NCBI GenBank assembly: GCA_017452505.1
Contig: JAFTMI010000040.1
Coordinates: forward strand, 1-36,992
Length of the DNA stretch: 36,992 nt
DNA from: Oscillospiraceae bacterium
Lineage (GTDB): Bacteria; Bacillota; Clostridia; Oscillospirales; Oscillospiraceae
Reading direction: 5' to 3'
Within the stretch, counting starts at the first letter, position 1. Each line of letters opens with the position of its first letter. Position numbers and translations under genes: made by a program. This document shows, one piece after another, positions 30,671-36,992 of the stretch. Under the pieces are notes generated by a model. The model did not search any database. It was not told the origin of the DNA and saw nothing but the letters and a program-made list of their open reading frames with translations.

Positions 30671-32596
30671 ATGCTCCTGCCAAAGGACGAAAACAACGAA
30701 ATATCCCCCAATGCAGCGGAGCTGAGTATCATTCCGGACTATGACTATTCTGCGGCTGATTTCTGCACCCCGGAGCCTTATGAAAAGCTTTACGAGCTGC
30801 ATAAGACACCTTTCCTGTATGAAATTGCCAAGGTAAAGATGGAAGAGAATGCCAAAGCGGTAGGCTTCAAGAGTTTCAAGGGAATGCTCCAGAAGTACAA
30901 CAAGGCACAGCTGGACGCAAAACGGCGGAACATGATTCCAAACCAAACCGAGTTTGAGGATCAGGCAATCGAGCTGAACTGCGGCACATGGGAATCAATG
31001 GACTGGGGTATCTTCCGGGACCTGCCTAACGGCGGGCGGGAGTGTGCCTGTGCCCACCCTATTATGCCGATTAGCCGTCTGATCAACATCGATACCGGCG
31101 AAGTTAAGCTTACCCTTGCATTCAAACCTCCGGGCAGAGACAAGAAATGGCGTACTACGATCGTGGACAAGGCCACCGTCTCCACCTCCCGGAACATTAC
31201 CGCTCTATCCAGCCAAGGCATTTCCGTTACCAGTAACAGCGCATCAGCTCTCGTGGACTATATCAACGATATGGAAAACCTGAATTATGACATCATTCCG
31301 GAGCAAAAATCCATTGGTCGACTTGGATACATACCAGGCGAAGGCTTTTCTCCTTATGTGGAAGGTCTTGTGTTTGATGGTGATGCATCCTTCAGGAATC
31401 TGTATCAGTCTGTGGAATCTAGAGGATCCATCGGCACTTGGTTCGAAACCGCAATGGAATGCCGCCGGCAGTCACTTACTGCAAGGATCATGCTCGCTGC
31501 CTCGTTTGCATCTCCCATTCTGTCGCTGGTTGGCTCTCTGCCGTTCTTCGTGCATCTGTGGGGCGTGGATTCCGGTACCGGTAAAACCGTTGCCCTAATG
31601 CTTGCTGCGTCCGTGTGGGGCAATCCTGCGCTTGGCAGCTATGTTCAAACATTCAACGGTACACAGGTGGGACAGGAACGGACTGCCGCTTTCTTAAATC
31701 ACCTGCCTGTGTGTCTGGATGAACTCCAGCTCACTAAGGACAGCAGAGGAAAAACCAACTTTGACGTGTATCAGCTTGCGCAAGGCGTAGGCCGGTCTCG
31801 TGGTAAAAAAAGCGGCGGTGTGGAACTCACACCCACTTGGAGTTGCTGTTTCCTCACCACAGGAGAATCACCGCTTACAAGCATTTCAGCCGGCGCCGGC
31901 GCGGTCAACCGTGTCATTGACATTGAGTGTACTGCCGGTTCTGCCGTTCTGACAGATGGACAGCGGATCTCCGGCAACCTGAAACGCAATTACGGCTTTG
32001 CTGGACAGATTTTCGTTGATCGGCTTTACAAGGATGAAAAGACGCAGGATATTGTTCGGGAGCTTTACCAAAATAACTTCCGGGATCTGTGCGCCGGTGA
32101 TTCCACTGAAAAGCAAGCTATGGCTGCTGCTGCAATTATTACAGCTGATCTTTTGGCATCTCGGTGGGTATTCCACGACGATGATGAAACCGCAAGAAAA
32201 CTGGTTTTGGATGTAAATGATATCCAGGAATTCCTTGCATCCAAGGAGGCTGTATCGGCCGGCAGGCGCGCCTATGACTGGCTTTGCGACTGGGTTGGTT
32301 CCAATGTTAACCGTTTCTTTAATCCGGAACTGCCTGCGGTGGGCGACTGTTATGGCATCATTGAGAACAATACCGCCTATATCAACCGTGGTGTGTTCAA
32401 CAAGGTGATTCAAGAGGCAGGATATTCTTACGCCGCCACGCTCAGTTATTTGAAAGCCAATGGCCTGATTGAAACGCGAGGGCGCGCATTCACCAAGGGC
32501 AAACGCATCAATGGTGTTCTTTCTGAATGCGTAGTGCTGAAACTACAAACAGAATGGTTTGACCCTGCAGATACAAGCGATCTTCTGCCGATGTAG
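30671..32596 (+). CDS. DUF927-family phage replication ATPase
   Basis: A 641-residue protein with a central DUF927 P-loop NTPase domain. Walker A is GVDSGTGKT (298-306) and Walker B is LPVCLDELQ (345-353). These proteins serve as helicase or primase-helicase components in phage and plasmid replication. The first 110 residues look like a separate helical region, and the C-terminal 110 like a winged helix (GVFNKVIQEAGYSYAATLSY). ATG 30671 follows AAGGATGTGATGAT, 12 bp after ssb. Its stop lies within the first GTTCCACA repeat of the array. Confidence 0.85.
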   Translation: MLLPKDENNEISPNAAELSIIPDYDYSAADFCTPEPYEKLYELHKTPFLYEIAKVKMEENAKAVGFKSFKGMLQKYNKAQLDAKRRNMIPNQTEFEDQAIELNCGTWESMDWGIFRDLPNGGRECACAHPIMPISRLINIDTGEVKLTLAFKPPGRDKKWRTTIVDKATVSTSRNITALSSQGISVTSNSASALVDYINDMENLNYDIIPEQKSIGRLGYIPGEGFSPYVEGLVFDGDASFRNLYQSVESRGSIGTWFETAMECRRQSLTARIMLAASFASPILSLVGSLPFFVHLWGVDSGTGKTVALMLAASVWGNPALGSYVQTFNGTQVGQERTAAFLNHLPVCLDELQLTKDSRGKTNFDVYQLAQGVGRSRGKKSGGVELTPTWSCCFLTTGESPLTSISAGAGAVNRVIDIECTAGSAVLTDGQRISGNLKRNYGFAGQIFVDRLYKDEKTQDIVRELYQNNFRDLCAGDSTEKQAMAAAAIITADLLASRWVFHDDDETARKLVLDVNDIQEFLASKEAVSAGRRAYDWLCDWVGSNVNRFFNPELPAVGDCYGIIENNTAYINRGVFNKVIQEAGYSYAATLSYLKANGLIETRGRAFTKGKRINGVLSECVVLKLQTEWFDPADTSDLLPM

Positions 32597-32975
32597 TTCC
32601 ACAATTTGAGGAACATGTTCCACATTTGTTCCACAAGAAGTAAAGAAGAAAAGTTAAAATTTCTTCAACAACTTAAATTGATTTCTTTACTTTCGACTTA
32701 TAAAAATTGAGTTTTACAAAAGTGTGGAACTGTGGAACATGTGGAACACATACATCAATGTATATAAAACACTGTTATTTTACTCAGTGAAATAAGTAAA
32801 ACACACCCCTATAAGAAACTGTGCAAAACTGTTCCACAGTTCCACAGTTTCAAAAGTGCCAACAATTATTCCAAGTTTACTTTGAATTTTTGGCGCAAAA
32901 ATGAAAGTTTTTCAACAAATCGTTCGAATTCTCTGTGGAACAGAGTGTTCCACACTCGTTCCGCAGAGTTCCACA
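32596..32975. repeat. GTTCCACA iteron-like array: candidate replication origin
   Basis: A 380-bp non-coding region with twelve copies of GTTCCACA. Forward copies start at 32596, 32617, 32628, 32831, 32839, 32947, 32958 (GTTCCGCA) and 32968; reverse copies (TGTGGAAC) at 32723, 32731, 32740 and 32934. They form four clusters about 103-127 bp apart. Many extend into inverted repeats around TCC, such as GAGTGTTCCACACTC and CTCTGTTCCACAGAG. Between clusters the DNA is AT-rich, with an inverted repeat AGTAAAGAA/TTCTTTACT at about 32639-32697. Clustered repeats beside replication genes fit an origin. Confidence 0.7.
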
Positions 32976-32985
32976 AGGTGAAAAT

Positions 32986-34332
32986 ATGGAATTAAGAGAC
33001 TACCAGCAAGACCTATATCAAAAAACAAGGTTGTCTTTCATGAAAGGTCGCAAGAAGGTGCTCGCAGTGGCTCCCTGCGGTGCCGGCAAGTCTTACCTGT
33101 TCTCAGAGATGATCAAGAACACCAAGGGCGACGCGCTTGTTTTGGTACACCGTCAGGAACTGAAGGCACAGCATGAAAAGCTGTTTCGGAAACTGGGTAT
33201 TACCAATGTGCGGGTAGAAACCTACCAGACAGAGCGCAATCATCTGGAAGAGAACCCTACACCGCGTCTGTTGGTGGTGGATGAAGCACACCTGAGCCGT
33301 AGCAGGAGCTGGTCGGAAATTATTTCCTACTATGACACGCATACCGTTGGCGTGACCGCCACGCCGATCCGCCTCGATGGCAAGCCGTTGGGAGACATTT
33401 TCGACGATATGGTGCAGGGCATCACCACCAAGGAACTGATCCGCAGGAAGTGCCTTGCCCCGTATGAGTACTTTGCCCCCACCACCGTGGAAACTGACAA
33501 CCTGAAGATCCAGGCCGGTGACTTTTTGATCAAGGACCTGGAGACCATCATGTGCAACCGGACTATTTATTCCGATGTACTGAAGAGCTGGGAAAAACTG
33601 TCCGGCCGCAAGAAGACAATTGCTTACTGTGTATCTGTCGCCCACGCCCAGGAAACCGCCGGTATGTTTACGGCAGCCGGTTATCCCGCTGCTGTGATCG
33701 ACAGTAGCCTACCAGATAAGAAACGCTCCCAAATTATGCAGGACTTCCTGGATGGACGGATCCTCATTCTCTGTAATGTCGGGATCATCTCCGAAGGCGT
33801 GTCCATTGATGATGTGGAGTGTTGTCTTCTGCTCCGGCCTACGCAGTCCCACGCTCTGTACTGGCAGCAGGCAATGCGCTGTATGCGGTACCAGCCCGGG
33901 AAAATTGCAAAAATCATTGACTGTGTTGGCAACTACACCCGGAATCCGCTTCCGGATGCCGATGTGGAATGGAGCCTTACACAGTCTGCCCGCAAACCGA
34001 AAAGAATAGATTCTTCGGGAAATTTCTTTATCCGCACCTGTCCTAAGTGCTACAGGGTATTCAAGACCGCCCCGGTGTGTCCGTACTGTGGTGAGGTATA
34101 TCCACTGCATCCCATAGAAATCAAGACACAGCAGGAAATTGAACTTGCCCGGATCTCCGAGCAGGAAAAGCAAGCACTTGAGGAGCTGAATAAGCAGCGC
34201 CGCATGGAAGTTGGTATGTGTAAGACCTTTGAGGATCTGATTGCCATACAGAAAGACCGCGGCTATGCCAAAGGCTGGGTGTTCGCTATGGCACGGCTGA
34301 AGAAAATCCCCATTAGGAGGGATTGGTCATGA
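32986..34332 (+). CDS. SF2 DEAD/DEAH-box helicase with zinc module
   Basis: A 448-residue helicase. Motif I is APCGAGKS (29-36), motif II VVDEAH (97-102), motif III TATP (124-127), and motif VI is in SHALYWQQAMRCMRY. A Cys4 zinc module (CPKCYRVFKTAPVCPYCG) lies at about 349-366. ATG 32986 follows AAGGTGAAAAT; an in-frame start at 32935 falls in the repeat array and lacks a ribosome site. The last repeats end 10 bp before this start, so whatever binds there could also control the gene. Coupled by overlap to the VRR-NUC gene. Confidence 0.9.
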   Translation: MELRDYQQDLYQKTRLSFMKGRKKVLAVAPCGAGKSYLFSEMIKNTKGDALVLVHRQELKAQHEKLFRKLGITNVRVETYQTERNHLEENPTPRLLVVDEAHLSRSRSWSEIISYYDTHTVGVTATPIRLDGKPLGDIFDDMVQGITTKELIRRKCLAPYEYFAPTTVETDNLKIQAGDFLIKDLETIMCNRTIYSDVLKSWEKLSGRKKTIAYCVSVAHAQETAGMFTAAGYPAAVIDSSLPDKKRSQIMQDFLDGRILILCNVGIISEGVSIDDVECCLLLRPTQSHALYWQQAMRCMRYQPGKIAKIIDCVGNYTRNPLPDADVEWSLTQSARKPKRIDSSGNFFIRTCPKCYRVFKTAPVCPYCGEVYPLHPIEIKTQQEIELARISEQEKQALEELNKQRRMEVGMCKTFEDLIAIQKDRGYAKGWVFAMARLKKIPIRRDWS

Positions 34333-34649
34333 ACCATAAGGCAGAAACCGCCTTGCAAAATCAAATCATTGTAGCCCTCTGTGCGAATGGCTGTGTTGCC
34401 CGTAATCACACCGTTGGTGAGTTTTATACCAAATATGGTGCCATCGTCCGGGTAGGAACTCCCGGTGAAAGCGATATTATGGGCCACCGGATCGCGGATG
34501 GCAAAGCATTTTATTTGGAGGTAAAGCTTCCCGGCGAAGAACCCCGTCCTGATCAGTACGCTTTTTTAGAAGCAATGCGACAAGCTGGGGCAATAGCCGG
34601 GTGGTGTACCTCCGTAGAGGAGGCGCTGGCAATTGTCTTCGGCTCCTGA
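34329..34649 (+). CDS. VRR-NUC domain nuclease
   Basis: A 106-residue stand-alone VRR-NUC (PD-(D/E)XK type) protein. VGTPGESDIMG supplies Asp49, FYLEVKLPG the ExK pair (E64, K66), and the Gln of DQYAFL (Q76) completes the set. Stand-alone viral VRR-NUC proteins can be structure-specific nucleases. ATG 34329 follows TAGGAGG by 8 bases and overlaps the helicase stop (ATGA), so the two are translated together and may act as a pair. Confidence 0.87.
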   Translation: MNHKAETALQNQIIVALCANGCVARNHTVGEFYTKYGAIVRVGTPGESDIMGHRIADGKAFYLEVKLPGEEPRPDQYAFLEAMRQAGAIAGWCTSVEEALAIVFGS

Positions 34650-35001
34650 GACCAAAGCGGTCTTCCCCTACGAACGGCAGGCAGCCAACGGCGATGAAAT
34701 GCCCAGCGGACTGGATTACCCCGATAAGGTTACATACCTTCTCTTTCGGATGCTGTATGCGCAGCTCCGTATGGGCATCGTTGACCGTGAGACTGCTATT
34801 CGTGAAAAGCGCAAGATTATGCGCGAGTACGAACATTACAAATTTGTTGAGCAGATGGGAAAGCACCATGTAGATACTATCCGGCGGACAGAAATGGCAA
34901 GAGCTGCCTACCGGAAAAGCCGTACCCTTGAAAACGCTGATCTTCTGCTCATTGCCATCGATGGTGGCGATTATCGTAAGAAAGAAGGCGCGATACAATG
35001 A
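34633..35001 (+). CDS. Hypothetical early protein
   Basis: A 122-residue mostly helical, charged protein (VDRETAIREKRKIMREYEHY) I do not recognise. It starts at TTG 34633, 9 bases after GAGGAGG, inside the end of the VRR-NUC gene. Its last 4 bp overlap the following methyltransferase. Position suggests a replication or recombination accessory. Confidence 0.6.
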   Translation: MSSAPETKAVFPYERQAANGDEMPSGLDYPDKVTYLLFRMLYAQLRMGIVDRETAIREKRKIMREYEHYKFVEQMGKHHVDTIRRTEMARAAYRKSRTLENADLLLIAIDGGDYRKKEGAIQ

Positions 35002-35816
35002 AACCCCAGTTGTTTCATGATAATTTTCAAAATTACAAACGATATAACATCCCACGGAAAGCACAGCTGGTTATAGCTGACATTCCGTATAACATTGGTG
35101 CTGATGCCTATGCCAGTAACCCTATGTGGTACAACGGCGGCGACAATAGCAACGGCGAAAGCAAGCACGCAAAAGCCAGTTTCTTTAATGGCGATGGCCA
35201 GTTTAAGATTGCTGAGTATATGCACTTTTGTAGCAAACTCCTAGTTAAAGAGCCTAAGGAAAAAGGAAAAGCTCCCGCAATGATCGTGTTCTGTGCTTTT
35301 GAACAGATTCCCACTGTGGTTGAGTTTGGAAAGCAGTACGGTTTTATGAATTCGTATCCGCTTTTCTTCATCAAGAATTATTCCGCACAGGTACTGAAAG
35401 CCAATATGAAGATCGTTGGTGCAACGGAATTTGCTGTCGTTCTGTACCGTGATAAGCTGCCGAAATTCAACAATGGAAGACAGTATGACGATGACGGCAA
35501 GGTTATTCGCGGCAGCGGCAAGATGGTCTTTGACTGGTTTGAGTGGCGCAGAGATGGTAAGGAAATCCCCAAAATTCATCCTACGCAAAAGCCGGTTAAT
35601 GTACTTAAGCGACTGATTGAAGTGTTTACGGATCCGGGAGACGTTGTCATTGATCCTGTGGCTGGAAGCGGTACCACATTACAAGCTGCCTGGGAAACCG
35701 GCAGAAGAGCATACGGGTTTGAGGTAAACAAGCAGTTCTATTCTGCCGCAACAGCAGAAATGCCCTGTTTCCGTGAGGATGACGGCAACGAGAAAGCAGA
35801 GGTGTCCAATGGGTAA
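34998..35816 (+). CDS. DNA methyltransferase, N6-adenine/N4-cytosine type, beta class
   Basis: A 272-residue SAM-dependent methyltransferase. Motif IV DIPYNIG (residues 28-34, a DPPY variant) comes first and motif I DPVAGSGTTLQAAW near 220 comes later, the beta-class order. HPTQKPVNVLKRLIEVF is the typical linking sequence. No restriction endonuclease is adjacent, so it is an orphan enzyme that probably shields element DNA from host restriction or marks it. ATG 34998 overlaps the previous stop. Confidence 0.9.
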   Translation: MKPQLFHDNFQNYKRYNIPRKAQLVIADIPYNIGADAYASNPMWYNGGDNSNGESKHAKASFFNGDGQFKIAEYMHFCSKLLVKEPKEKGKAPAMIVFCAFEQIPTVVEFGKQYGFMNSYPLFFIKNYSAQVLKANMKIVGATEFAVVLYRDKLPKFNNGRQYDDDGKVIRGSGKMVFDWFEWRRDGKEIPKIHPTQKPVNVLKRLIEVFTDPGDVVIDPVAGSGTTLQAAWETGRRAYGFEVNKQFYSAATAEMPCFREDDGNEKAEVSNG

Positions 35817-36039
35817 GCCAAGAATGATGGGGATGATTAACCGATGCATCCCAAACAGCAAAGCAGATATGCGATACCGGCGTAAAGCATTTAAATGGGA
35901 TATGAAATCAGAAAGTGGCGGCGGTGGTGCTTCCACAGGTTTCGTTTTGATAGCCTCAGGAACAGTTGCAACAGATGTCAATTGCAAGCAAGGTGATATA
36001 ATCCTTCATTCACAAACTGAGGAAAGCAGCGAGGAATAA
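35809..36039 (+). CDS. Hypothetical protein between methyltransferases
   Basis: A 76-residue protein with a basic N-terminal half (MGKPRMMGMINRCIPNSKAD, then RYRRKAFKW), a Gly-rich turn and an acidic tail. ATG 35809 follows AGAGGTG and overlaps the methyltransferase end by 8 bp. No family is recognised; it might be a small nucleic-acid-binding protein, on composition only. Confidence 0.55.
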   Translation: MGKPRMMGMINRCIPNSKADMRYRRKAFKWDMKSESGGGGASTGFVLIASGTVATDVNCKQGDIILHSQTEESSEE

Positions 36040-36042
36040 AAT

Positions 36043-36992
36043 ATGGCAAAAAGAAGGCAAGAATATTCCCCAGCACAAACCAGTTTTATGGCGGAGATCT
36101 TCGTGGACGGATTCGCAGGTGGTGGCGGTACAAGTACTGGATACGAGCTTGCAACCGGTCGCCCGGCAGATATAGCCATCAACCACAATCCGGAAGCAAT
36201 CCGCTTACATAAGGCAAATCATCCATACACAGAGCATTATCAAACTTCTATCTGGGAAGTAGATCCCAGAGCTGCTTGCAAAGGACGGCCTGTCGGTTTA
36301 GCCTGGTTCTCCCCGGACTGCACCCACTTCTCGAAGGCACGCGGCGGTAAGCCTGTCAAAAAGGAAATCCGCAGCCTATCTTGGGTCGTCCTGAAATGGG
36401 CACTGGATGTCCGTCCCCGCGTTCTGATGATGGAAAATGTGGAAGAAATCCAGACTTGGGGACCGACAATCACCGTGATTATCAATGGTGAGGAAAAAGA
36501 AATACCGGATCCCGACAGAGTTGGTGAAACCTTCCAGGCATTTATTGGAGCCCTGACCACCGGTATTCCGGCTGATCACCCTGCCATTGAGGAAATTTGC
36601 GAGTATCTGCATCTAAAGCGAAACAGTCCGGAGCTGAAGAAAATCATTAACGGTCTGGGCTATGATGTGGAGTATCAATCTTTGATTGCTGCTGACTTCG
36701 GTGCACCTACCACCCGGAAACGCTTCGCATTAGTGGGCCGGTGTGATGGTAACCCCATTGTATGGCCAGAGCCTACCCACGCACCCAGAGACAGCGAGGC
36801 GGTCAAGTCCGGTAAGTGTAAGCCTTGGCGCTCTGCAGCGGAAATCATTGACTGGGCATTACCTAGCTACTCGATTTTTGCATCCAAGCAGGAGATTAAG
36901 GAGAAATACGGTGTTGATGCACGCAGACCATTGGCAGATAACACCTTGCGGCGTGTGATCAGTGGTGTGGATAAATTCACCATAAAAAGCGG
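36043..36992 (+). CDS. DNA cytosine-5 methyltransferase (3' end outside window)
   Basis: The first 316 codons of a C5-cytosine methyltransferase, open to the window end. Motif I is FAGGGGTSTGYE (24-35), motif IV SPDCTHFSKA with catalytic Cys93 (PDC instead of the usual PPC), motif VI MENVEE (130-135) and motif VIII APTTRKRF. A target-recognition region should follow. ATG 36043 is 9 bases after GAGG, 3 bp from the previous stop. It is the second orphan methyltransferase in a row, suggesting broad self-modification of the element. Confidence 0.92.
   Translation, partial: MAKRRQEYSPAQTSFMAEIFVDGFAGGGGTSTGYELATGRPADIAINHNPEAIRLHKANHPYTEHYQTSIWEVDPRAACKGRPVGLAWFSPDCTHFSKARGGKPVKKEIRSLSWVVLKWALDVRPRVLMMENVEEIQTWGPTITVIINGEEKEIPDPDRVGETFQAFIGALTTGIPADHPAIEEICEYLHLKRNSPELKKIINGLGYDVEYQSLIAADFGAPTTRKRFALVGRCDGNPIVWPEPTHAPRDSEAVKSGKCKPWRSAAEIIDWALPSYSIFASKQEIKEKYGVDARRPLADNTLRRVISGVDKFTIKS

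Noticed and set aside
32596-32975. Cluster of ordinary DnaA boxes
   Set aside because: The copies match GTTCCACA, not TTATNCACA; only TCCACA is shared, and the extended palindromes point to a different dimeric binder.
34263-35064. Minus-strand frames over the VRR-NUC and following genes
   Set aside because: They are antisense to overlapping rightward genes that have good ribosome sites and recognisable domains.

Overview
The window reads as a chromosome segment of a low-to-mid GC Gram-positive anaerobe, most likely a gut clostridium of the Oscillospiraceae/Ruminococcaceae type (inference). The cues are strong AGGAGG ribosome sites, several TTG/GTG starts, a lepA-hemW pair, a T-box leader, a THF riboswitch and dense small palindromic intergenic repeats. 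Everything here was read by eye; no database search was run.

Left part, about 1-21,890, is host backbone. It holds the 3' end of a Ca2+ P-type ATPase, an AraC-type regulator divergent from an FAD-dependent oxidoreductase, lepA-hemW, the primary sigma factor gene rpoD with a near-consensus promoter, a His-rich metal-binding protein with a CooT-like partner, and folT-folC behind a tetrahydrofolate riboswitch. Then come a minD-mgsA pair (no minC or minE, and an MgsA lacking key catalytic residues), hisS, an RluA-type pseudouridine synthase, a DUF2207 membrane protein, alanine dehydrogenase, an SPFH/stomatin protein, a stand-alone trpB behind a tryptophan T-box, and a coupled four-helix-bundle/GNAT pair. 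At least four kinds of repeat lie between these genes.

Right part, about 21,890 to the end, is an integrated element, most likely a prophage. Its left junction is a 3' tRNA fragment (attachment site) followed on the host side by the tRNA terminator. Next come a tyrosine integrase, then a leftward lysogeny arm: a small Cro/C1-type regulator, an extracellular ComEC-like metallo-beta-lactamase-fold protein, a Thr/Ala/Lys-rich lipoprotein, and a second C1-type repressor. Two face-to-face consensus promoters studded with TACGGAATGCCGTA-type operators form the switch at 26,080-26,250. From there a tightly packed, often overlapping rightward early operon runs to the window end: Cro-like protein, small unknown proteins, a PD-(D/E)XK exonuclease, SSB, a DUF927 ATPase, an SF2 helicase, a VRR-NUC nuclease, an adenine/cytosine-N4 type methyltransferase and a cytosine-C5 methyltransferase cut by the window edge. 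No structural or lysis gene is in view, so prophage rather than another integrative element is an inference.

The strongest unexplained signal is at 32,596-32,975, between the DUF927 ATPase and the helicase. Twelve copies of the octamer GTTCCACA (one with a single mismatch) occur in four clusters in both orientations, many extended into perfect inverted repeats, around an AT-rich core. This looks like an iteron-type replication origin or a dense operator array of the element.
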